NCBI RefSeq assembly: GCF_002794255.1
Contig: NZ_PGGW01000069.1
Span: 310,001-374,000 of the forward strand
DNA length: 64,000 nt
Reading direction: 5' to 3'
DNA from: Streptomyces carminius
GTDB taxonomy: Bacteria; Actinomycetota; Actinomycetes; Streptomycetales; Streptomycetaceae
Position 1 is the stretch's first letter, and every line of letters starts with the position of its first letter. Position numbers and translations under genes: made by a program. The notes beneath the pieces were generated by a model, which saw nothing but the letters and a program-made list of their open reading frames with translations, was not told where the DNA came from and did no database searches. This document shows positions 18,404 through 25,691 of the stretch, piece by piece.

Positions 18404-18438
18404 GATGACAGCTTGTCTTCGAATGACAGCCTGTCATT
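18404..18438. promoter_or_regulatory. Paired TetR operators upstream of the second SDR gene
   Basis: AATGACAG-C-CTGTCATT at 18422-18438 is a perfect 8+1+8 dyad. GATGACAGCTTGTCTTC at 18404-18420 is a degenerate second copy one helical turn and a half away. Both are in the 158-bp divergent gap between the TetR gene and the SDR gene, consistent with cooperative binding of the TetR protein. Confidence 0.75.
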
Positions 18439-18503
18439 GACTGTCAGGTTCGGCTATGGTGAGAGAGCGGCCGGTCCGGGCCGCCATCCGAGGGGAGCTC
18501 TGC

Positions 18504-19325
18504 ATGAACGCGGTCGACTACCGGGGCCAGACCACACTGATCACCGGGGCCAGTGCCGGCCTGGGCGTGGAGTTCGCCCGCCGGTTCGCCGAACGGGGCT
18601 CGGACCTGGTGCTGGTGGCCCGCCGCGCCGACCGTCTGGAGAAACTGGCCGCCGAACTCACCGCCGCGCACGGCATACGGGCCACCGTGCTCCCCATGGA
18701 CCTGGCCGCGGAGGGGGCGGGCCGGCGCCTGGCGGACGAGGCCGCCGCCCGGGGGCTCGACGTCACGAGCCTGGTCAACAACGCGGGCTTCGGCACCTAC
18801 GGCCGCTTCCATCAGATCGACCCCGACCGGCTGGGCAGGGAGGTGGCCCTGGACGTCGGGGCCGTGGTCGACATCAGCCGCGCCTTCATCGAGCGGTTGC
18901 GCGCCCACGGGCGGGGCGTCCTGGTCAACGTGGCGAGCACGGCCGCCTACCAGGCCACCCCGAACCTGGCCGTCTACGGCGCCGCGAAGGCGTTCGTGCT
19001 GAGCTTCACCGAGGCTCTGTGGCAGGAGTCCCGGGACACCGGCCTGCGCGTCCTCGCGCTGTCGCCCGGCGCGACCCGCACGGAGTTCTTCGACGTGGCG
19101 GGCTCGGAGGCCGCCGCGGGCGGCAGCTCGTTCCAGGGTCCGGGGGAGGTCGTCCGCACGGCACTGCGGACCCTGGACCGCCGGAACCCGCCCCCCAGCG
19201 TGATCGCGGGCGGCAGGAACCGTGTCGCGGCGTTCGCGGGCCGGTTCGTCAGCCGCCGCCTGGTGATCAGGGTCATCGACCGCATGACCACCGACCCGGC
19301 CCCGGCCGACGCGGCGGCACGGTAG
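18504..19325 (+). CDS. SDR family NAD(P)-dependent oxidoreductase
   Basis: 273 residues. Cofactor motif TGASAGLG (about 13-20), NNAGFG (about 93-98), catalytic Ser in VNVASTAAYQ and YxxxK in YGAAK (about 160). The C-terminus carries an extended arm (FAGRFVSRRLVIRVIDR) as in DltE/YqjQ-type short-chain enzymes of the 'classical 2' sort. Substrate unknown. The ATG at 18504 is preceded by AGGGGAG. Controlled in all likelihood by the divergent TetR gene through the dyads at 18404-18438, and closed by a strong hairpin. Confidence 0.9.
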   Translation: MNAVDYRGQTTLITGASAGLGVEFARRFAERGSDLVLVARRADRLEKLAAELTAAHGIRATVLPMDLAAEGAGRRLADEAAARGLDVTSLVNNAGFGTYGRFHQIDPDRLGREVALDVGAVVDISRAFIERLRAHGRGVLVNVASTAAYQATPNLAVYGAAKAFVLSFTEALWQESRDTGLRVLALSPGATRTEFFDVAGSEAAAGGSSFQGPGEVVRTALRTLDRRNPPPSVIAGGRNRVAAFAGRFVSRRLVIRVIDRMTTDPAPADAAAR

Positions 19326-19340
19326 CGCCCGGACCGGGCC

Positions 19341-19371
19341 CCGCCGTCCCGGGTGAAGGGAGGGACGGCGG
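19341..19371 (+). terminator. Hairpin after the second SDR gene
   Basis: Perfect 10-bp arms CCGCCGTCCC (19341-19350) and GGGACGGCGG (19362-19371) with an 11-nt loop, 15 bp after the SDR stop codon. Confidence 0.7.
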
Positions 19372-19399
19372 AGCAGCCGTCCGGCGGCGGGCTGGTTCG

Positions 19400-19970
19400 G
19401 GGAGGTGCTCATGCGGTCGAGGGGACCGGTGAGCGGGTCGGGGTCGGCCCCGGGGCGGTGGCCGATGGCCCGCAGCACCGGCAGCAGGGGGCGGGTGACG
19501 GTGAAGTGCAGGACGGCCAGGGCACAGTCGGGGCCGCGTACGGTGGCGGTGCGCAGCAGCTCCAGGCCCTCCAGCCGCAGCCCGTCGTGCTCGACGGACG
19601 CCGGCCGGTGCCGGCGGCGGGGATGGCCCGGGGTGCCGTACAGCACCCGGGCGGAGGCCGGAGCGAAGTAGACGGCGCGGGTCGCGGCGTCGGTGCGCCG
19701 CTCGCCCAGCGTGAAGGGGAACGGGCCCCTCTCCCAGCCGTCCGCCTCCCGGCCGGGGCCGTGTCCACCGGGTTCGCGCAGCAGCCGTACCGGCAGGACC
19801 ACGGCGAGTACCTGCCGCACGCCGGTGACGTCCGCCAGGGGCGGTTCGGCGGCGGCTGCCGACGGCGTCCGGCTCGCCGGTACCGTCCCGGTGCGGGCGC
19901 GTGCCCCGTCGGGCGTGTCCGCCTCCGCCGTACGCGGTGGCGGGTCGTCCGCGGTGCCGCCGTCCCTCAT
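19400..19970 (-). pseudogene. Truncated hypothetical gene, N-terminal part only
   Basis: A well-formed start (ATG at 19970 with GGGAAGGTG upstream) opens about 190 residues of protein-like sequence, including VLAVVLPVRLLREPGG, GPFPFTLGERRTDAATRAVYF and LAVLHFTVTRP. This resembles the N-terminus of larger uncharacterised Streptomyces proteins that I recall only in outline. Past about 19410 the frame runs into the SDR terminator and then antisense through the SDR gene, where it has no protein character. I read this as a gene cut short when the SDR/TetR segment was joined here. The right end is certain; the left boundary is approximate. Confidence 0.5.
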
Positions 19971-20062
19971 GCCGGTTCACCTTCCCCTGGTCCGCCGTGC
20001 GGATGTCCGTCCATCATCGCCCCGGCCGCCGGAGGCGGCGAGGGTGAAGCCGGTCGGCGCGG

Positions 20063-20827
20063 TCACGGCCGCACCCCCGTCGTCCAGAAGGCGTTGCAGG
20101 CCGCGAGCAGGACGGATGCGGCGACGATCGCGCTGTTGACCGCGGCCAGGCCTCTGGGGGAGGTGCGGCGGGAGAGCCTGCTTCCCGTGAGGATGCCGAC
20201 CAGTTGCATCGGCAGGCAGACCAGCGCCAGCAGCAGCGCGCTCGCGATGCCGTCGCCCACGGCGAGAAAGGTGGCCACCCGGACCACCGCGGACACGAGC
20301 AGGACGCGGGTCACCACGATCCTGAGGTCGTGCGGGGCCAGGACGCGCTGGAGGTAGATGACGAGCGGAGGGCCGCTGATCCCGGTGGCACCGCCGACGA
20401 AACCGGCCAGCAGACCGACCGCCCCGCCCCGGGGGCCGATCTTCCGGGACTGCTCCACCGGGCCCTTCACCTGGGCCGTGACCACCGATGCCAGGCCGAC
20501 GAGGACCGCGAGGACGAGCATGGCCGCGGCGGCCGGTCCCGGAACGCGGCTCAGGACCACGACACCGACCGCGGTCCCGACCGCCATGGCGGCGCCGGTC
20601 AGGAACCCCTCCCGGCCCCGGCGGATCCGCGCGTCGGCGGCGGTGAGCGCCGCTCCGGAGGTGGCGTCCAGGACACCGGAGGCGGCCACCGCGAGCGGCT
20701 GGTTGAACAGCACCGACACCACCGGGACGAACAGCATCGCGGGGCCGAAGCCGGTCAGTCCCTTGAGGCCGTAGGCGAAGAAGGCCAGAACGGAAACGAT
20801 CACCAGATGCTCCGCGCCGAGGGTCAT
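20063..20827 (-). CDS. TauE/SafE family membrane permease
   Basis: 254 residues with about eight hydrophobic helices. Family features include FFAYGLKGLTGFGPAMLFVP near the N-terminus (the first half of the internal repeat) and GFVGGATGISGPPLVIYL in the second half. Members move sulfite, sulfonates or other anions across the cytoplasmic membrane; the substrate here is not shown by sequence or neighbours. The ATG at 20827 follows GGAGAGGACACC. It stands alone between two degraded gene regions. Confidence 0.88.
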   Translation of the reverse strand: MTLGAEHLVIVSVLAFFAYGLKGLTGFGPAMLFVPVVSVLFNQPLAVAASGVLDATSGAALTAADARIRRGREGFLTGAAMAVGTAVGVVVLSRVPGPAAAAMLVLAVLVGLASVVTAQVKGPVEQSRKIGPRGGAVGLLAGFVGGATGISGPPLVIYLQRVLAPHDLRIVVTRVLLVSAVVRVATFLAVGDGIASALLLALVCLPMQLVGILTGSRLSRRTSPRGLAAVNSAIVAASVLLAACNAFWTTGVRP

Positions 20828-20947
20828 GGTGTCCTCTCCGGTCTCCGGCTCCCGAACGGGACGCGGCCTTCCGGCGGGGAAGCGTAGCGGCCCCGCACGG
20901 CGGGCAGCCACGAACACGCTGCGCGGGGCCGGCCGTTGCCGGCCGGA

Positions 20948-21140
20948 TCAGCCGGTCACGCGGGACGGGTCGCGCAGCCGGATCTCCTGGTGGCCGTCGC
21001 GGGTGACGGCCAGGCCGAACTCGTCCTGTTCCGGGCAGCCTTCGGCCTCGTAGGTGTACCAGGCGGCCTCCGCCCGCTCCCACCGGGCGGCCGGGCCGTA
21101 CCGCCGGACCTCGAACGGGCCGCCGCCCCCGTCGTCCGCC
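20948..21140 (-). pseudogene. C-terminal gene fragment
   Basis: About 60 residues of protein-like sequence (PFEVRRYGPAARWERAEAAW, TYEAEGCPEQDEFGLAVTRD) end at a stop at 20948. Upstream the frame loses protein character and no start with a ribosome site is found. On the plus strand, sequence ending at 21253 (AERLRAAVAAADAVSRGERL) also looks like a C-terminus, beginning near 21130. The two fragments therefore abut head to head, as at a deletion or inversion joint. Identity unknown. Confidence 0.3.
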
Positions 21141-21273
21141 GCGGTGGCGGCCGGGCCGCCGACCCCGCCCGCGCACGCGCCGCGGCCACCGCCGAACGGC
21201 TGCGCGCCGCGGTGGCCGCCGCCGACGCGGTCAGCCGGGGCGAGCGGCTGTGAGCCGCCCGTGAGGCCGTACG

Positions 21274-21318
21274 CGCCGGACCCGCCACCGCGGGTGGTGC
21301 GGCGGTGGCGGGTCCGGC
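21274..21318. terminator. Very strong hairpin after the xylanase gene
   Basis: Perfect 18-bp arms (21274-21291 and 21301-21318, starting CGCCGGACCC) around a 9-nt loop. It lies 54 bp past the xylanase stop and separates that gene from the degraded region on its left. Confidence 0.8.
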
Positions 21319-21371
21319 GGGAATCGGGAGCTGGGGTCACCCGCCGCGGGGGCCGCGGCGGGTGGGCGGGC

Positions 21372-22580
21372 TCAGTGGCGCCGCCAGTCCTTCTTCCAGT
21401 CCTTCTTCCAGTCCTCCCAGGCCTTCTCCCACGCCTCCTTCCAGGCGTTCTTCTTGGCCTCCTTCAGGGTGGAGTGGAGGGCGTAGTAGGCGGGCTTGCG
21501 CTCGAAGTCCTCGGTCATGATCGTGGCCGAGCCCTCACCCTCGAAGAACACCGGGACCCAGGAGTACTTGTCGGTGAAGCCCCAGATGGTGAAGGAGTTG
21601 CAGTCCTCGACGGCCAGGCAGGCGGCCAGCGTCCGCTGGTACCAGTCGGCCTGCTGCTCGAGCTGCGCCTCGGTGGGCACACCGCTCTCCGGCAGGTCCA
21701 TGCGCACGTCCAGCTCGGTGACGGCGGTCTCCAGGCCGAGCTCGTCGAACCGCTCCAGGTTCTGCTGGAGGTCGCCCGGGAAGCCGTAGCGCATGCTCAG
21801 GTGCGCCTGCACGGAGAAGCCGTGCACGGGCACGCCCTGCTCCATCAGCTCCTGGGAGAGCGCGTAGTAGGCGTCGCTCTTGGCGTTGTCGCTCTCCACG
21901 CCGTAGTCGTTGAAGAACAGCTTGGCCTTCGGGTCGGCCTCGTGGGCCCAGCGGAAGGCGTCGGCGATGATCTCCGGGCCGAGCTCACGGATCCAGATGT
22001 TGTCCTGGGTGCGGAGGTTGCCCTGCTCGTCGAAGATCTCGTTGGCCACGTCCCACTGCTGGATCTTGCCCTTGTAGCGGCCCACCACAGTGGTGATGTG
22101 GTCGTGCAGGATCTCGCGCAGCTCCTCCTTGGAGAAGTCGCCCTGCTCCAGCCACTCGGGATTCTGGCTGTGCCACAGGAGCGTGTGGCCGCGCACGACC
22201 TGCTTGTTGCGCTTGGCGAAGTCGACGATGGCGTCGGCCGCCTCGAAGTCGTAGCGGTCCCGCTCGGGGTGGATGAACTCCCACTTCATCTGGTTCTCGG
22301 GGGAGACCGAGCTGAACTGCTGTGCCAGGAGCTTCCGGTACGGCTTGTCGTGGGTGAACGGGTCCGGGTAGTCCTGCTCGAGGTGGTGGCCGCCGCCGGC
22401 CACCGCGGTACCCACGTAGAACCCCTGGGGGGCGGCCCAGCGCAGGCGCTCGAACTTGGCGTTCGAGTGGCGCGGGGTCTTGTTGTCGGCGGACGGGGCG
22501 GCCGTGGCCGAGGTCACCGTCAGGGGCAGTGCCAGGGCGGCCGTGGCGACGACCGCGGTGGCGAGACGGATGGTTCTCAT
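21372..22580 (-). CDS. Secreted GH10 endo-1,4-beta-xylanase with Trp-rich tail
   Basis: 402 residues. A Sec signal peptide (RTIRLATAVVATAALALPLT, cleaved near ATAAPS) is followed by a GH10 barrel (about 45-370). It shows SVSPENQMKWEFI, RGHTLLWHSQ, the acid/base Glu in WDVANEIFD and the nucleophile Glu in VTELDVRMD. It cuts xylan backbones outside the cell. No carbohydrate-binding module is present; instead residues 374-402 form a charged tail with six Trp at 3-4 residue spacing, encoded partly by 12-bp tandem repeats (21385-21420). ATG at 22580 has AAGGGAG upstream. The GAAAC-TTT dyads just upstream suggest xylan-responsive repression. Confidence 0.94.
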   Translation of the reverse strand: MRTIRLATAVVATAALALPLTVTSATAAPSADNKTPRHSNAKFERLRWAAPQGFYVGTAVAGGGHHLEQDYPDPFTHDKPYRKLLAQQFSSVSPENQMKWEFIHPERDRYDFEAADAIVDFAKRNKQVVRGHTLLWHSQNPEWLEQGDFSKEELREILHDHITTVVGRYKGKIQQWDVANEIFDEQGNLRTQDNIWIRELGPEIIADAFRWAHEADPKAKLFFNDYGVESDNAKSDAYYALSQELMEQGVPVHGFSVQAHLSMRYGFPGDLQQNLERFDELGLETAVTELDVRMDLPESGVPTEAQLEQQADWYQRTLAACLAVEDCNSFTIWGFTDKYSWVPVFFEGEGSATIMTEDFERKPAYYALHSTLKEAKKNAWKEAWEKAWEDWKKDWKKDWRRH

Positions 22581-22618
22581 TTGGAGGGCTCCCTTTTCGG
22601 TCGGCCTTCTCAAAGTTT

Positions 22619-22633
22619 CCGGAAAGTTTCCGG
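22619..22633. promoter_or_regulatory. Xylanase-box palindrome
   Basis: CCGGAAA-G-TTTCCGG is a perfect 7+1+7 dyad 39 bp before the xylanase ATG; a further AAAGTTTCC copy directly abuts it (22612-22620). It matches the GAAA-N-TTTC type of motif reported upstream of several Streptomyces xylanase genes. A GTTAA/TTAAC repeat lies at 22651-22667. The rest of the gap up to 23004 shows no gene. Confidence 0.65.
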
Positions 22634-23004
22634 ACGTATGGCTCACGGACGTTAAGCGGTCGTTAACAGGGGCGTCAATACCCGGGAACGGTGGAATCGT
22701 TCCCCGTGCTCAACCCGTTTCCCCGGGTCCGGCGGAACGGAGGCGGGGCGGCGGGCGAACTCCGGCCGGGAGCCCGGCGTTTGCCGCCGGAGCCGCCGAA
22801 GCGGAACATCCGCGCCGAAGGCACCGGACGGCCCCGGCGGGACCCGGGGTGCGGGGGGCGGGGGGCGGGCCGCTGACCGGAGGGCTTCCGGAACGGTGCC
22901 GGGAGCCCGGCGGGAGCGGACCGACCGGCTGCCCCCGGCCGCGCTCTCGCCGGACGGGAGGCGTACGCCCGGCCCCGCCGCGGCCCGGTGCGGCCCGCGG
23001 CGCG

Positions 23005-23448
23005 TCAGGCGAGCGACTCGCCCCAGTGGACGGCCTCCTCGGCGAGCAGCAGGACCGAGCCGTCCGCCGCGTGCCACTCGGAGACGTTGCCGACGTGCCG
23101 CTTGTCGTTCCGGACGCGCGGCGGGCCGGACCTCACCAGCGCGGCCACCTCCTCCGCGTCCGGCCGGCGGAACCCGCAGCCGCCGCCGCAGCCGCACGGA
23201 TCCCGGACGACCAGTGCCCCGGACGCGGCGGCCGCGAGGGCGCGGGAGGCGGAGACCGTCTCGCGGACCTGCTCGTGGACGCGCCCTCGCGGGTCCACCA
23301 TCGTTCCGTCGCGCCTGCGGCCGGGACCGGGGCCGGCGGGCACCGCCTCGTCCCGGCGGGCGGGCACGCCCTCGCCCTCGGCCTCCCGCTCCACGGCCTT
23401 CACCAGGTCCGCGAAGGTCTGCCGCCGCTGCCGCCGCCGTCCGCCCAT
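23005..23448 (-). CDS. Hypothetical protein with a Cys-Gly cluster
   Basis: 147 residues from an ATG with GGAGG about 9 bp upstream. Basic N-terminus (GGRRRQRRQTFADLVKAVER), then a mixed charged region, a conserved-looking DPCGCGGGCGF motif with three closely spaced Cys (about residues 85-95), and a C-terminal half ending in LLLAEEAVHWGESLA. No signal peptide or TM helix. The Cys cluster could bind a metal, but no family is recognised. Confidence 0.65.
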   Translation of the reverse strand: MGGRRRQRRQTFADLVKAVEREAEGEGVPARRDEAVPAGPGPGRRRDGTMVDPRGRVHEQVRETVSASRALAAAASGALVVRDPCGCGGGCGFRRPDAEEVAALVRSGPPRVRNDKRHVGNVSEWHAADGSVLLLAEEAVHWGESLA

Positions 23449-23525
23449 GGGGAAAGTCCTCCGGGTGCCGGGGCGCGCCCGCATCCGGACAACGTCCGGG
23501 CGAACGGGGAGGGCGGGTGCCGGGG

Positions 23526-24053
23526 TCAGTCCGGGGTGCCGGTCCGGGAGCGCGCGAAGTCCGGCAGCCGGAGCCAGATGTAGTCGACCGGCTGGCCCGC
23601 GTTCCAGGTCTGCGCGGCCGCCGCGTCGACGGGGGCGAAACCGGCGTTCCGATAGCACCGCAGGGCGGCGGGATTGTCCGGGTGGACGCGGAGGAAGACC
23701 TCGGCGCGTCCGGCGGCCAGGGCCTCGGACGCCAGCCCCCGGACCAGGGCGCGTCCGAGCCCCCGGCCGCGGACGGCGGGGGCGACGATGATCCGGGCGA
23801 GCTCGGCCTCGTCCTCGCCGTTCTCGCCGTCCGTCCCGTTCCCGTCGTCGGTCCACAGCTCGCCGTACCCGACCGCCGCCCCGCCCGCGACGAGGAGCCG
23901 GGAGTGGACCCAGTCCTGCTCCTGCCACTCGGCGATCCGCCGCGCGGGTACGGGGAACTCCCGCTCGCCGCACCACAGCACGGCCTCCTCGGCGGAGCAC
24001 GCCCAGTTCGCCACGAGGGGCGCGTACTCGGGGGCGAACGGCAGGAGGTCCAT
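23526..24053 (-). CDS. GNAT family N-acetyltransferase
   Basis: 175 residues. The acetyl-CoA binding segment ARIIVAPAVRGRGLGRALVRGL (motif A, R-G-R-G-L-G; about 95-115) and motif B NPAALRCYRNAGFAPVD (about 135-150) are clear. The N-terminal part (FAPEYAPLVANWACSAEEAV, WCGEREFPVP) resembles RimJ/RimL-like enzymes acting on small molecules or protein N-termini. An Asp/Glu/Gly/Asn-rich insert lies at about 70-82. Substrate unknown. ATG at 24053 has GGAG 8 bp upstream. Confidence 0.87.
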   Translation of the reverse strand: MDLLPFAPEYAPLVANWACSAEEAVLWCGEREFPVPARRIAEWQEQDWVHSRLLVAGGAAVGYGELWTDDGNGTDGENGEDEAELARIIVAPAVRGRGLGRALVRGLASEALAAGRAEVFLRVHPDNPAALRCYRNAGFAPVDAAAAQTWNAGQPVDYIWLRLPDFARSRTGTPD

Positions 24054-24112
24054 GGGCGTCGCTCCAGTCTCCGGTCGGCGGTGAGGGGTGGGGGTGTGGT
24101 CGTGCGGGGTTG

Positions 24113-24613
24113 TCAGGGCCCGGTGGTCCTCTCGTTCCCGTCCGCGCCCTTCTCGGTGTTCTCCTCGGTGCCGCGGCCGGTTCCGGCGGTGGGGCCCGGG
24201 CCGGCCCCCGCCGGGTCGCCGAGGACGTACTCGTCCAGGATCTCGACGGCCCTGTCGCCCTCGGTGAGCACCCTGACCCTGATGTCGCCGTCCACGAGGG
24301 ACGCCCGGAACTGCTCCATCGTGCACCTGGCCGGTCTCTCGGCCCCGGACTCGCCGCAGAGGCGGCCCATGCCCCAGATCGCGGTCTCCTCGGTGAGGGT
24401 GACGACCCGTTCGCCGACCCGGATCTGGCCGGGCGCGACGTAGTACAGGTCGCCCACGACGGCTTCCGGCTCCCCGGCCGGGAGCGTGGCGGGCTCCGCC
24501 TCCCGCTCGGTCCGCAGGCCGGTGTCGTCGGAGCTGCCGCAGGCCGTCAGGGTCAGTATGCCGGAGACGAGAAGGCAGGCGGTGGCGGGGCCGCGGATGG
24601 AAGAGATCGGCAT
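24113..24613 (-). CDS. Putative lipoprotein
   Basis: 166 residues. A short signal sequence ends in the lipobox LTAC (Cys about residue 22) followed by GSSDD, typical of a diacylglyceryl-Cys lipoprotein. The mature part holds a small mixed alpha/beta domain (AVVGDLYYVAPGQIRVGERV, CTMEQFRASLVDGDIRVRVL) with two Cys that could form a disulfide, and a Gly/Thr-rich tail. ATG at 24613 has GGGAGAG upstream; longer starts lack the signal shape. No recognised family. It follows the FrnE operon on the same strand after 183 bp. Confidence 0.75.
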   Translation of the reverse strand: MPISSIRGPATACLLVSGILTLTACGSSDDTGLRTEREAEPATLPAGEPEAVVGDLYYVAPGQIRVGERVVTLTEETAIWGMGRLCGESGAERPARCTMEQFRASLVDGDIRVRVLTEGDRAVEILDEYVLGDPAGAGPGPTAGTGRGTEENTEKGADGNERTTGP

Positions 24614-24796
24614 GAGGTGGCTCTCCCGGGGTTCTCGGAACAGGACTGTGCTGCGGTCGTCGCGACCGGCTCTTGTCCGGGGGAACGGGAGCTTCCGGGA
24701 ACGGGTTCGGTGGCCGGGGGGCTTGTTGCGCGCCGATGACATTCGGCAGGACGCCGTGCCGGTCCGGCACGGACCGGCACGGCACCGGCCGGGGCG

Positions 24797-25480
24797 TCAG
24801 GAGGCCGACGGCGTACGGGTGTGCTCGCGGGCCCTGCGCAGCGCCGTCAGGAACGTCTCGGCGGGCTGGGCGCCGGAGACGCCGAAGGCGCGGTTGAAGG
24901 CGAAGAACGGCACCCCGGTGACGCCCAGCGCCCGGGCCTCGCGGATGTCGGCCCCGACCTCCCGGGCATACGCGTCGCCGGTCACCACCCGGCGCGTCTC
25001 CGCCTCGTCCAGTCCGATCTCGGTGCCCAGCCGGATGAGGGTGTCCGGGTCGTCGAGGGTCCGCGCCTCGACGAGCTGGGCGCGCAGCAGCCGCTCGTGG
25101 GCCCGGCCGCCCAGGCCGTGCTCCTTCGCCAGGTGGGTCAGCCGGTGGGCGTCGACGGTGTTGACCATGACCGTGCGTTCCAGGGCGTAGGTCAGCCCTT
25201 CCCGCGCGGCCAGCTCGGTGACCTGCGCGTTCATGGCGCGCACCTGCTCGGGGGAGGCGCCGGTCTTCTTCGCCAGCATCTCGGGCACCGGTTGCCGTAC
25301 GCCCCTGGGGAAGGACGGGTCGAGCTGGAAGCTGCGCCAGACGACCGTCACCTCGTCGGCGTGCTCGAAGTCCGCCAGGGCGCGCTCCAGACGCCGCTTG
25401 CCGATGTAGCACCAGGGGCAGACGACGTCCGACCAGACCTCGATCCGCACCGTGCCGGTTTCCCGCTCCGCCCCGCTCAC
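24797..25480 (-). CDS. FrnE-type DsbA family dithiol oxidoreductase
   Basis: 227 residues. A thioredoxin fold with the redox site CPWC at residues 21-24 (EVWSDVVCPWCYIGKRR), a helical insertion, and the cis-Pro segment GVTGVPFFAFNRAFGVSGAQ. Cytoplasmic FrnE proteins have disulfide isomerase or oxidoreductase activity and occur both in stress response and beside polyketide genes. The GTG at 25480 overlaps the stop of the preceding Cys peptide gene in a GTGA arrangement, so the two are translationally coupled; GTG at 25450 is a shorter alternative. Confidence 0.92.
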   Translation of the reverse strand: MSGAERETGTVRIEVWSDVVCPWCYIGKRRLERALADFEHADEVTVVWRSFQLDPSFPRGVRQPVPEMLAKKTGASPEQVRAMNAQVTELAAREGLTYALERTVMVNTVDAHRLTHLAKEHGLGGRAHERLLRAQLVEARTLDDPDTLIRLGTEIGLDEAETRRVVTGDAYAREVGADIREARALGVTGVPFFAFNRAFGVSGAQPAETFLTALRRAREHTRTPSAS

Positions 25481-25662
25481 AGGGCACACACCCCGTCCGC
25501 GCAGCCGGGAGCTCCGCCCTCGCCGCCGAGGACGACCATGCCGGATGCCGCCCCCGGTCGCGTCACCGCCTCCGCGTCCGTGTCCGGATCGAGGCCGGGA
25601 TCAGGGACGGGTCCCGGCTCCGGTGGAACCGCTTCCCCGGTGGTCGGCAGGGACACGCTCAT
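25477..25662 (-). CDS. Small peptide ending in a CADGVC motif
   Basis: 61 residues, ATG at 25662 with GAGG 6 bp upstream. The sequence is acidic and Pro-rich for about 30 residues (PPEPGPVPDPGLDPDTDAEA), then SGMVVLGGEGGAPG, and ends GCADGVCAL with the only two Cys (residues 55 and 59 or so). It lies 29 bp after a TrpA-like gene and its stop codon overlaps the start of the CPWC oxidoreductase. The shape (leader-like N-terminus, Cys-containing C-terminus) recalls precursor or redox peptides. Function unknown. Confidence 0.65.
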   Translation of the reverse strand: MSVSLPTTGEAVPPEPGPVPDPGLDPDTDAEAVTRPGAASGMVVLGGEGGAPGCADGVCAL

Positions 25663-25691
25663 CGGCAACCTCGCTCAATCGTCGGCCGGTC

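Noticed and set aside
18437..18460. TTGACT ... TATGGT as promoter of the second SDR gene
   Set aside because: The spacer is only 12 bp, too short for a vegetative promoter.
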